From an uncultured Desulfobacterales bacterium (GTDB lineage: Bacteria; Desulfobacterota; Desulfobacteria; Desulfobacterales; JAFDCJ01), in contig CALZJV010000213.1 of the NCBI GenBank assembly GCA_945787595.1, positions 2,565 through 12,054 on the forward strand: DNA of 9,490 bases. Direction: 5' to 3'. The position numbers and the translations under genes are program-made. The notes beneath the pieces were generated by a model, which saw only the letters and a program-made list of their open reading frames with translations, made no database searches and was not told the DNA's origin. This document shows, in pieces, positions 1 to 5,216 of this stretch. The stretch's first letter is position 1. Each line of letters starts with the position of its first letter.

Positions 1-780
1 GTCCTGGCTGAAAGGGATTCTCCTGAAAGCCTGGCCACCCTGGGCATCCGGTCGACATCCGGCGGCAGCGTGCCGCTCAACCAGGTTGCCGATGTGTACA
101 CCGTCGGTGAATTGAACCGCATCATGCGCTACAATCAGGAGCGCACCATCACCGTCAGCGCCAAGAACCAGGTGCTGAAAGCTTCCGAGATCTTCGCCGG
201 CATCAAGCCGACCCTGGACGGAATGAATTTTCCGAAAAACCACTACTGGGAGGTGGGGGGCGAATTGGAGGACTCTGCCAGAGCCATGAAGAACCTGGTA
301 AAATGGATGCTGCCGTGTTTTGGCGGCATCATATTTCTGCTGGTGTGGCAGTTTAACTCCATTAGGCGGGCCGCCATCATTATCCTGACCATGCCGCTGG
401 TCATTGTCGGATCAGTGGTCGGTTTGCTGGTGATGCAAGCCGATTTTGGATTTATGGTCATCCTCGGGCTTTTGGCTCTGGCCGGATCGATAGTGAACAA
501 CGGTATCGTCATGATCGATAAAATTGAGGAGAACCGGCGCGATGGGCAAATACCCTATGACGCGGTCGTCAATTCGGCCGTCAGCCGGTTCAGACCGATA
601 TTGCTTTCGGTGTCAACCACTATGCTGGGGTTCTCGCCACTGATCATCAATCATGATCCGCTCTTTTACGGTATGGCATGTATCATGTTCTTCGGTCTGG
701 GCATCGGCAGTTTATTTACGTTAAACTATGTGCCGGCGCTTTACAGCATCTTTTTTCGGGTTAAGGTCCCTGCCGCATAA
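1..780 (+). CDS. RND-family efflux pump inner-membrane subunit, C-terminal fragment
   Basis: The frame is open from base 1, so the gene starts outside the window; 259 residues remain. It encodes the C-terminal part of an AcrB/CusA-type resistance-nodulation-division permease, which exports substrates from the inner membrane or periplasm using proton flux. Residues 1-90 are the end of the second periplasmic porter domain (a Gly-Gly-Ser-Val-Pro-Leu stretch, then VADVYTVGELNRI). Hydrophobic segments follow at about residues 101-118, 122-146, 150-172, 200-216 and 222-250, matching the last transmembrane helices of the family. The signature GSIVNNGIVMID (residues 162-173), followed by RFRPILLS, is diagnostic. 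Substrate class (drug/HAE or metal/HME) cannot be told from this part. The gene ends 40 bp from the convergent amidohydrolase gene; no clear terminator is visible between them. It appears unrelated to the electron-transfer genes in the window. Confidence 0.93.
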   Translation, partial: VLAERDSPESLATLGIRSTSGGSVPLNQVADVYTVGELNRIMRYNQERTITVSAKNQVLKASEIFAGIKPTLDGMNFPKNHYWEVGGELEDSARAMKNLVKWMLPCFGGIIFLLVWQFNSIRRAAIIILTMPLVIVGSVVGLLVMQADFGFMVILGLLALAGSIVNNGIVMIDKIEENRRDGQIPYDAVVNSAVSRFRPILLSVSTTMLGFSPLIINHDPLFYGMACIMFFGLGIGSLFTLNYVPALYSIFFRVKVPAA

Positions 781-820
781 TTTAGCTGGCTGAACTCCAC
801 AGGGCCCTTGGTGCATGTAT

Positions 821-1639
821 TCACAAATGATGATAGTCATACAGTTCCGGCCGTCTGTTGGGAAGAAAGTAACGCATGCGGTGGTCTCTGACAGCGGATA
901 GATCATCGGATTTCAGATCGGCCACCAGCATGCCCTCACCGCCGGTGGTGTCCTTTGCCAGAATCTTGCCGGACGGTCCGACAACCACTGCCAGCCCCGG
1001 AAAATCGAGCCCGTTTTGATTTTTTCCGACCTGGTTGCAGGCCACAATAAAAACGCTGTTGTCATATGCTCTGGCTGTCAAGTGGCGCAGCCATGAGGCC
1101 AATTTTTCCGTCGACGTTCCCCGGGGTGAGGCATGGGGCATGAAAATGATATCGGCGCAATCGACCGCCATACGGGTGGAAAGCTCGGGGAAATGGGCAT
1201 CATAGCAAAGTTGAATGCCCAACTTAACTCCTTCAACCTCAAATAAAGGGACTGTATTGCCCGGAGAAAAAATATCGCGTTCCGGGGGTGCAATGTGAAT
1301 TTTGCGATAGATACCTGAAATGTATTGCGGTGTGACGACCAGGTGGCTTGCGAAAATAAAGCCTTTTTCATCTTCTTCGGCCATACCTGCCAGGATTACG
1401 ATCTGATTCTCATGTGCCATTTGGACAAGACGTTCACTGATGGGCCCCGGAATTGATTCAGCGCAGCTTTTAATCTCCGGTTTTGTGCTGTAGCCGGTAA
1501 TATTCAATTCAGGGAAACAGATGAGTTGTGCAGCCTGGCTCTTTGCTTGTTTAATCCAGGGGAGCATCCTGTCCAGATTATCTCGGGTCTGGGTGACTGC
1601 CGAATTGAATGTCACAGCTGCAATGCGGATGTCTTTCAT
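821..1639 (-). CDS. Carbon-nitrogen hydrolase (nitrilase superfamily)
   Basis: A complete 272-residue cytosolic amidohydrolase of the nitrilase superfamily, which cleaves non-peptide C-N bonds through a covalent thioester. The Glu-Lys-Cys triad can be read directly: E44 in FPELNITGY, K113 in YRKIHIAPPE, and C145 in LCYDAHFPE. The family region HASPRGTSTEKLASWLRHLT follows at 169-188, and the second half carries ARAYDNSVFIVACNQVG (189-205) and the VVVGPSGKILA strand. Length is normal for single-domain members. The substrate cannot be deduced; N-carbamoyl amine or omega-amidase-like activity are options. The ATG at 1639 gives the expected N-terminus (IRIAAVTFNS), but no good Shine-Dalgarno sequence precedes it. 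The upstream 322-bp gap is filled by repeats, so co-transcription with ahbA is uncertain. Confidence 0.93.
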   Translation of the reverse strand: MKDIRIAAVTFNSAVTQTRDNLDRMLPWIKQAKSQAAQLICFPELNITGYSTKPEIKSCAESIPGPISERLVQMAHENQIVILAGMAEEDEKGFIFASHLVVTPQYISGIYRKIHIAPPERDIFSPGNTVPLFEVEGVKLGIQLCYDAHFPELSTRMAVDCADIIFMPHASPRGTSTEKLASWLRHLTARAYDNSVFIVACNQVGKNQNGLDFPGLAVVVGPSGKILAKDTTGGEGMLVADLKSDDLSAVRDHRMRYFLPNRRPELYDYHHL

Positions 1640-1652
1640 GGGTGGTAACTTG

Positions 1653-1741
1653 TTGATTGGGTTTATTGGTTGGCTAAGTTGATTGAGTTGATTAAGTTGA
1701 TTGGGTTGATTGAGTTAATTAAGCTGATTGAGTTTGTTGAG
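1653..1741. repeat. Degenerate 9-bp tandem repeat (TTGATTGAG type)
   Basis: About ten consecutive units of a 9-bp word. The best block is seven units at 1679-1741, with forms TTGATTGAG, TTGATTAAG, TTGATTGGG, TTGATTGAG, TTAATTAAG, CTGATTGAG and TTTGTTGAG. Units at 1653-1678 are more degenerate, one of them 8 bp. It sits just upstream of the amidohydrolase start. The same word, in the complementary orientation, dominates 8940-8967. No open frame of interest crosses it, so I read it as non-coding. Confidence 0.8.
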
Positions 1742-1764
1742 ATTGTATATGCGCAAGACGCATG

Positions 1765-1955
1765 GTATCAGATGACAGAAAACAGAGGGCAGAGAACAGA
1801 AATGGGAATTCGGAAGGCGGCCTCCGGCCTATAGGGAGCATTGGCCCTACGCCCCGGCGGGAATGGGGAAATCGGAAAGAAGAAATCTGAATTCGCTCTG
1901 CGAAATCAAATCCCTCTGTCGCCTGTGTTCTGTCTTCTGTCATCTGTAATCTGAC
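1765..1955. repeat. Intergenic inverted-repeat element 1 (CAGAA-word arms, GC-rich core)
   Basis: The gap between ahbA and the amidohydrolase holds an imperfect palindrome about 190 bp long. The left arm begins CAGATGACAGAAAACAGA (1769-1786). The right arm (about 1918-1955) contains TTCTGTCTTCTGTCATCTG, its near-exact complement. Inner parts of both arms share GAATTC (1806-1811 and 1890-1895). Between the arms lies a GC-rich core (about 1815-1866) whose segment 1820-1853 matches, in inverse orientation, the core of the elements at 4521-4554 and 6123-6155. The arms themselves do not resemble the arms of those two elements. No protein-like frame is convincing in it. Confidence 0.8.
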
Positions 1956-1961
1956 TTCTGT

Positions 1962-2417
1962 TCACACATCAAATTGGGCTCGTATCTTAAAAACCTTGGT
2001 TGCCGGCAGATTGAGAATATCGTTGATTCCGGTTTCTTCAGCAATTTGTTTCAGATTTGCTTCTATCTCGTCCATCGAAGATGAAATAAAGGTAAACCAG
2101 ACATTGTATTTATTATCGCGCTGGTAATTATGGGTGACCCCGGGATAGCGATTAACGACATCGGCAAAGTGGTCGATTTTATCTACAGGCACCCTGGCGG
2201 CACACAGGGTGCTGACATATCCGAGCTTTCCCGGGACAAAATTTCCTCCGATGCGGCGTATGATACCGATTTTTTTTAATCGCAAAACCCGTTCCAACAC
2301 CTCTTTTTCCGTCAGATTCAATTCTTCGGCGACAGTACGATAGGGGCGCGAGGTAATCGGGAAGTTTGATTGGATCCGATTCACGATGTCTTTATCGATC
2401 TTGTCTAGTTTCTGCAT
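1962..2417 (-). CDS. ahbA: Siroheme decarboxylase subunit, AhbA type (Lrp/AsnC-like fold)
   Basis: A 151-residue protein with an N-terminal winged helix-turn-helix (about residues 6-58) and a C-terminal Lrp/AsnC-like domain. The family splits into DNA-binding regulators and siroheme decarboxylases (AhbA/AhbB, NirD/G/L/H). The stretch GVTHNYQRDNKYNVWFTF (93-110) is the decarboxylase signature of the AhbA/NirD branch; AhbB has a VSHCYxR version ending in a different motif. AhbA with AhbB turns siroheme into 12,18-didecarboxysiroheme in the alternative heme route used by sulfate reducers and archaea. No ahbB lies in this window, which is unusual because the two are often neighbours. The ribosome site is weak (GTGAGA about 10 bases before the ATG). 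An IS481-like element lies only 25 bp upstream of the start codon. A plain regulator role is the less likely alternative. Confidence 0.82.
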   Translation of the reverse strand: MQKLDKIDKDIVNRIQSNFPITSRPYRTVAEELNLTEKEVLERVLRLKKIGIIRRIGGNFVPGKLGYVSTLCAARVPVDKIDHFADVVNRYPGVTHNYQRDNKYNVWFTFISSSMDEIEANLKQIAEETGINDILNLPATKVFKIRAQFDV

Positions 2418-2442
2418 ACTTTTCTCACTGATATTCGCAAGC

Positions 2443-2448
2443 CTTAGT
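2443..2448. repeat. Left target-site duplication of the IS element (CTTAGT)
   Basis: CTTAGT lies directly outside the left 27-bp inverted repeat and is repeated exactly at 3963-3968 directly outside the right one. A 6-bp duplication is what I recall for IS481 (target NCTAGN), and this site is one base from that pattern. Confidence 0.75.
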
Positions 2449-2455
2449 TGGTAAA

Positions 2456-2513
2456 TGCCAGGACATCGATAACCCGAGCTTAATGCTAAAAAGTGTCAGG
2501 ACATCGATAACCC
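2456..2513. repeat. Left-end IS repeats (two copies of the 20-bp terminal unit)
   Basis: Two direct copies of TGYCAGGACATCGATAACCC lie at 2456-2475 and 2494-2513, 38 bp apart start to start. The outer copy is part of the terminal inverted repeat; the inner one extends outward in the same way (AAGTG before TCAGG). They are probably transposase-binding sites. The centre, ATCGAT, is self-complementary. Confidence 0.85.
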
Positions 2514-2520
2514 AAAGAAT

Positions 2521-2547
2521 ATTTTAGCCTGAGTTTTTTTATTGCAA
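2521..2547 (-). promoter_or_regulatory. Possible outward promoter at the left end of the IS, facing ahbA
   Basis: On the minus strand TTGCAA (2547-2542) is followed, 15 bases on, by TAAAAT (2526-2521). The -10-like box matches five of six consensus bases; the -35-like box matches four and the spacing is short. It would start transcription roughly 100 bp upstream of ahbA and run out of the element into it. This is a weak sequence match only. Confidence 0.25.
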
Positions 2548-2552
2548 GCTAT

Positions 2553-2627
2553 GAGCAGAAAATCATCATGTGCGAGAATGGGCCATTCAAAAGCTCGTCG
2601 GAGCACATGGTGATTTTTCTGCGGCTC
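2553..2627. repeat. Large imperfect hairpin between transposase stop and left IS end
   Basis: The arms CAGAAAATCATCATGTGC (2556-2573) and GCACATGGTGATTTTTCTG (2603-2621) are complementary apart from one mismatch and a one-base bulge. The loop region holds a second small palindrome, GAATGGGCCATTC (2575-2587). It follows the transposase stop codon by about 40 bases. No T-run follows on the minus strand, so it is not a classical intrinsic terminator, but it could block read-through or shield the transposase message. Confidence 0.6.
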
Positions 2628-2668
2628 GTTCGCACGACTTTTGTTAAAAGCGTAAAATAATATGGCGG

Positions 2669-3478
2669 TCATATGGGTAATTGATAATCAAATGTTTCAG
2701 CCAATTCGTCGCCAAGGTATACTTGCAATTGATGGATTTCGGTAACAATCACGGCTTTTACATAAGAATAGACCAAATCCTTTGAGACTTTGAATTTTTC
2801 ACCGAAAATATCGAGTATCCGATCACTGCGAATAAAACGGATCACAATAATGTTGCCATCCGGGATTTCATCCAGATCCGGCAGCTTGGTATTAGGTCCC
2901 AGTGTTCTGGGCTCAAACACATCACTTTGAGTAAACTCATTGGGGGTTTTCCCCTTAAGGCAGCTATAGCGGTGATGGCGGTTGTGAAACGTTTGAAAGT
3001 TCTTACTTTGCCGTTTCAGATGCGCATAGCTGTTAAACCACTGGCGACGGAAAAACTTTTTACTATAAGTATCGTTAAAGTGTTCTATGACACCGTTACG
3101 CCACGGTTCACTGATGGGGATGAACACCGGCTCAATGCCATAATGAAGACATAATTTGATAACAATACCAAATGAGCGTGGGTACTTGTTGCTGCCACGG
3201 AAACTCAGCTCATTGTCAATTTGCAAAAAATCAGGGGTGCCAATTGTTTTCCAGCAGCGCATTAAACTGGCCGCTACTTGCCGATCCGCTTTTGTTCTTT
3301 GAGATTCGATATAAACACGGTGGCTGAACAAATCCATCACGTTAAAGGAATAAAATCTGCCATCACCTTTGATGTAACGTGGGCCGATCAGATCGGCCTG
3401 GTGTATGTTATTAAAATCAAGTGGCTCCGTGAAATAAGGGTACTCAACGCCCTTGGCAGCATAGGAAGTTTTTTTTAA
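2669..3478 (-). CDS. IS481-like transposase, catalytic (DDE) part, frame 2
   Basis: This frame encodes the integrase-core half of the transposase. The acidic triad is readable: D in HQADLIGPRY, D in FLQIDNELSF, and E in RNGVIEHFN, the last followed seven residues later by the typical basic residue (K). Family-typical text such as RYIKGDGRFYSFNVMDLFSHRVYIES and PWRNGVIEHFNDTYSKKFFR surrounds it, and a short C-terminal beta-rich domain ends at residue IDs near the QLPI terminus. The frame has an ATG near 3502, but the residues before KKTSYAAKGVEYPY look like an out-of-frame artefact, so the sensible join with the upstream frame is at the A8 run (3469-3476). It stands +1 (or -2) relative to the upstream frame. 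It could be made by slippage or be a broken gene. Confidence 0.85.
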   Translation of the reverse strand, partial: LKKTSYAAKGVEYPYFTEPLDFNNIHQADLIGPRYIKGDGRFYSFNVMDLFSHRVYIESQRTKADRQVAASLMRCWKTIGTPDFLQIDNELSFRGSNKYPRSFGIVIKLCLHYGIEPVFIPISEPWRNGVIEHFNDTYSKKFFRRQWFNSYAHLKRQSKNFQTFHNRHHRYSCLKGKTPNEFTQSDVFEPRTLGPNTKLPDLDEIPDGNIIVIRFIRSDRILDIFGEKFKVSKDLVYSYVKAVIVTEIHQLQVYLGDELAETFDYQLPI

Positions 3479-3827
3479 CCAAGCCCTCGCGCTTGAGCAC
3501 ACGGTTGATTGTTCGGTCCGAAGGGAAACCGAAACCGGATTTGCTCAGTTCCCATTTAATGGCCGAAGCGCCTGTTTGTGCAAATTTTTGTGACTCGAGG
3601 CGTTCTCTGACTGAGATGATCCGTTGTTTGTCAATCTCACTGAGCGCTGTTGGCCGCGTGTACGGAGCTCTTGGTTGATCCTTGTACCAATCAGCATCGC
3701 CGCTCTGGTAACGTTTGAGCCATTTAAAGAACCAATATTTGGAGCGATTCAAATCTGTGTATATTGATTTTGGTTTTTCGTTCTTGCGATATCTTTGAAT
3801 CGCTTGTTTTCTGAGTTCTTGTTCCAT
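3444..3827 (-). CDS. IS481-like transposase, N-terminal helix-turn-helix part, frame 1
   Basis: A 127-residue frame holding the DNA-binding half of the transposase: a first helix-turn-helix in about residues 1-45 (ending SKYWFFKWLKRY), a linker rich in Pro and Arg, and a second one around GFPSDRTINRVLKREGL (98-114). A strong Shine-Dalgarno AAGGAGG (3835-3841) lies seven bases before the ATG at 3827. At LVKK the frame reaches a run of eight A and then continues for only nine residues (NFLCCQGR) before stopping. Homologous transposases, as I remember them, run on as KKT..PKGV.YPY, which is exactly what the other frame gives after the run. The native product is therefore probably one protein spanning both frames. 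Confidence 0.85.
   Translation of the reverse strand: MEQELRKQAIQRYRKNEKPKSIYTDLNRSKYWFFKWLKRYQSGDADWYKDQPRAPYTRPTALSEIDKQRIISVRERLESQKFAQTGASAIKWELSKSGFGFPSDRTINRVLKREGLVKKNFLCCQGR
3469..3476 (-). other. A8 slippery run joining the two transposase frames
   Basis: The minus strand reads GGTTAAAAAAAACTTCC. Loss of one A (or gain of two) in the transcript, or a +1 ribosomal shift, joins frame 1 (LVKK) to frame 2 (KKTSYAAKG) without disturbing the expected protein. Homopolymer runs of this length are known sites of transcriptional slippage in IS elements. A plain inactivating one-base insertion or a sequencing error would look the same. Confidence 0.6.
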
Positions 3828-3862
3828 CTGACAACCTCCTTCAAAAAGTGATGAAGAAGGTT

Positions 3863-3892
3863 ATCATAATTGTGCAGGGTTATCGATGTCCT
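3863..3892 (-). promoter_or_regulatory. Possible transposase promoter overlapping the inner right-end repeat
   Basis: On the minus strand AGGACA (3892-3887), inside the innermost terminal-repeat copy, is followed after 18 bases by TATGAT (3868-3863), a five-of-six match to the -10 consensus. The start codon is about 36 bp further on. If real, transposase bound to this repeat copy would repress its own gene. The -35 match is modest. Confidence 0.3.
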
Positions 3893-3955
3893 GACACAAA
3901 TGACTGTTAAGGGTTATCGATGTCTTGGCAGTTTTGGGTTATCGATGTCCTGACA
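3877..3955. repeat. Right-end IS repeats (three copies of the 20-bp terminal unit)
   Basis: Three direct copies of GGGTTATCGATGTCYTGRCA occur at 3877-3896, 3911-3930 and 3936-3955, inverted relative to the two copies at the left end. The middle copy has two changes (TCTTGGCA). Gaps are 14 and 5 bp. The outermost is part of the 27-bp terminal inverted repeat. Confidence 0.88.
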
Positions 3956-3962
3956 CTTGTCA

Positions 3963-3968
3963 CTTAGT
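3963..3968. repeat. Right target-site duplication of the IS element (CTTAGT)
   Basis: Exact copy of the CTTAGT at 2443-2448, directly outside the right terminal repeat. Confidence 0.75.
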
Positions 3969-4059
3969 ATTTAGCACCTTTGATGCCTGACACCCGACAC
4001 CCTCCTCTTACCTTAATTTCAAAATTCGGAGCTTAACCAGTTTCAATGGGATTTACAAG

Positions 4060-4464
4060 CTATTTTGCAAAGCGTTCTTCCATGATGCGCACATTCACCT
4101 TCCGGGTTCGCGGGCCGTCAAATTCGCAGAAAAAAATACCCTGCCAGGTACCTAACGACAATCGGCGATTTTCGATGGCGATCAACTCCGATGAACCTAC
4201 CAGGGTCGATTTGATATGTGCCGGGGAGTTACCCTCCAGATGACGATAGTTTGCTTCCCAGGGGATGATATGATTTAAGATCATCAGGATATCCGATTTT
4301 ACACTGGGATCTGCACTTTCATTGATGGTTACCGCAGCCGTGGTGTGCGGCACGTATATCATGCAGAGTCCCTGATCGACCCCCGATTTTTGGATGAGTT
4401 GATTGATGTCTGATGTAATATCAATCAATTCCGTCCTTTCCCGTGTTTTAACCGATAGAATCAT
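4060..4464 (-). CDS. yjbQ: YjbQ family protein (UPF0047; secondary thiamine-phosphate synthase enzyme)
   Basis: A complete 134-residue cytosolic protein covering the whole UPF0047/YjbQ family. The conserved blocks are clear: CMIYVPHTTAAVTINE (34-49, with H40 and E49), HLEGNSPAHIKSTLVGSS (75-92, with H75, N79 and H83), and LGTWQGIFFCEFDGPR (104-119). The clustered histidines and acids form the family's presumed metal/active site. Family members can show a weak thiamine-phosphate-synthase side activity, but the physiological role is unsettled. AGGGAGG lies seven bases before the ATG at 4464. It is isolated: a repeat element and the dsrC terminator separate it from dsrC, and the IS lies downstream. 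Confidence 0.93.
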   Translation of the reverse strand: MILSVKTRERTELIDITSDINQLIQKSGVDQGLCMIYVPHTTAAVTINESADPSVKSDILMILNHIIPWEANYRHLEGNSPAHIKSTLVGSSELIAIENRRLSLGTWQGIFFCEFDGPRTRKVNVRIMEERFAK

Positions 4465-4485
4465 GGATGCCTCCCTATGGGAAAA

Positions 4486-4648
4486 TTGATGATTGAAGAT
4501 TTGTGGATGTCGCTCTCCGAGGCGTAGGCGCTACAACCCCTACAAGCCGGAGGCTTCGCTCTGCCTTTTTTATGATCTTTTTTTAAAAATTGATCCCGCC
4601 GGAGGCGGACCTTAAATATTCAATCTTCAATCGACAATCTTCAATCAA
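4486..4648. repeat. Intergenic inverted-repeat element 2 (GATTGAAGATT arms, GC-rich core)
   Basis: Occupies most of the yjbQ-dsrC gap. The outer arms are ATTGATGATTGAAGATT at the left and, at the right, AATCTTCAATCGACAATCTTCAATCAAT broken into repeats of AATCTTCAATC (4622-4632, 4636-4646). The core GGCGTAGG...GCCGGAGGC (4521-4554) forms an imperfect stem of CTCCGAGGCGTAG with CTACAAGCCGGAG. An extra piece with CCGCCGGAGGCGG (4597-4609) follows the core and is absent from element 3. The first 72 bases are nearly identical to 6093-6162. Confidence 0.9.
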
Positions 4649-4718
4649 TGGTATTTGTGCTTTGCTGAAACCTTCATTTCTTTACAACATGTAGTTAGAA
4701 AAAATGGATTACGGGCCC

Positions 4719-4751
4719 AAAAAAAGGCCCTGCGTGATAGGCAGAGCCTTT
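4719..4751 (-). terminator. Rho-independent terminator of dsrC
   Basis: Read on the minus strand: AAAGGCTCTGC, loop CTATCAC, then GCAGGGCCTTT running into a further T-run. The 11-bp stem has a single T-G wobble. It lies 34 bp after the dsrC stop codon and before the repeat element. Confidence 0.92.
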
Positions 4752-4785
4752 GGTTTAAACAAAGTTATTTTTCACGGGCGTTTGA

Positions 4786-5103
4786 TTAGACGCAACCGGT
4801 CGGTTTGGGAAGACCGGCCATCTTACAGGCTCCCTTTCCGGGTCCGGACGGGAAAAGCTCATAAATGTGTTTTAATTTGAAACCGGTAACTTTGGAAAGA
4901 ACCCGCACCATCGGGGCAATCCCATTTTTCTCGTAATAATCACGTAAGACGTCGATTACTTTTTGGTGCTCATCATTAAGTTCTTCTATGCCTTCTTCCT
5001 TTTTCACCCATTGAACCCACTCTTGGCTCCAGTTCTCGTATGAATCGATAAAACCGTCTTCGTCGACCGTGAAATTTTTACCCATGAATTCTACTGTTGG
5101 CAT
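4786..5103 (-). CDS. dsrC: DsrC, sulfur-carrier protein of dissimilatory sulfite reduction
   Basis: A complete 105-residue DsrC. It is the substrate partner of DsrAB: sulfite is reduced to a trisulfide bridging its two C-terminal cysteines, which is then reduced by membrane or cytosolic electron carriers. Both redox cysteines are present, C93 in GPGKGACKMAGLPKP and the penultimate C104 in the terminal GCV, ten residues apart as in true DsrC rather than TusE, which keeps only the last one. The conserved ISKVTGF-like region appears as LSKVTGFKLKHIYELFPSGP (69-88). AAAGGAGG stands seven bases before the ATG. It has its own promoter and terminator, consistent with the high monocistronic expression known for dsrC. 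The gene just upstream belongs to an Hdr-type complex that may act on its disulfide. Confidence 0.97.
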   Translation of the reverse strand: MPTVEFMGKNFTVDEDGFIDSYENWSQEWVQWVKKEEGIEELNDEHQKVIDVLRDYYEKNGIAPMVRVLSKVTGFKLKHIYELFPSGPGKGACKMAGLPKPTGCV

Positions 5104-5176
5104 TTAATCATCCTCCTTTAATATTTTATATTTTTTTTTAGGCCGTCAGCCTGTTGGACATCTTTTTAAAAGAAAC

Positions 5177-5205
5177 TATCTATATGAATCGTTTGCCTTT
5201 GTCAA
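5177..5205 (-). promoter_or_regulatory. Sigma-70-type promoter of dsrC
   Basis: On the minus strand a perfect TTGACA (5205-5200), a 17-base spacer, then TAGATA (5182-5177) as a moderate -10 box. It begins only 12 bp from the end of the preceding oxidoreductase gene and predicts a leader of about 65 bases before the dsrC ATG. Confidence 0.65.
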
Positions 5206-5216
5206 TATTAAAAAAT

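Larger units (their letters stand above)
2449..3962 (-). mobile_element. IS481-like insertion sequence, complete, 1514 bp
   Basis: The boundaries are set by 27-bp imperfect terminal inverted repeats at 2449-2475 and 3936-3962 (23 of 27 positions identical, both beginning TG), flanked by an exact CTTAGT duplication. The inner 15 bases of each repeat, GGACATCGATAACCC, recur inside the element: one extra copy near the left end (2494-2513) and two near the right end (3877-3896 and 3911-3930). The cargo is a helix-turn-helix plus DDE transposase in two overlapping frames. The intact target duplication indicates insertion as a unit, without later rearrangement of its ends. The IS481 assignment rests on the transposase (HQADLIGPRY, RNGVIEHFN), the TG termini and the duplication size; IS3-type is a less likely alternative. 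Confidence 0.88.

Noticed and set aside
781..820. AGGGCCCT palindrome between the convergent RND and amidohydrolase genes as a bidirectional terminator
   Set aside because: The stem is short and broken by mismatches and there is no T-run on either side.
1719..1943. A 74-residue minus-strand ORF in the ahbA-amidohydrolase gap
   Set aside because: It lies wholly inside inverted-repeat element 1; its residues simply translate the repeat words and it has no family features.
2456..3955. Repeated 20-bp units with short spacers, CRISPR-like at first glance
   Set aside because: Only two and three copies, spacers of 5-18 bp, in opposite orientation at the two ends of a transposase element and flanked by a target duplication; they are IS ends.
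3982..4003. CCTGACACCCGACACCC words just outside the right end of the IS
   Set aside because: Looks like a fragment of another word-type repeat, but only about two units with no complementary arm nearby; too little to call.
5117..5150. AGGCCGTCAGCCT next to a T-run, as a terminator of the FAD/NAD(P) subunit gene
   Set aside because: Only a 4-bp stem, and the T-run lies on the wrong side for minus-strand transcription; it is simply part of the dsrC leader.
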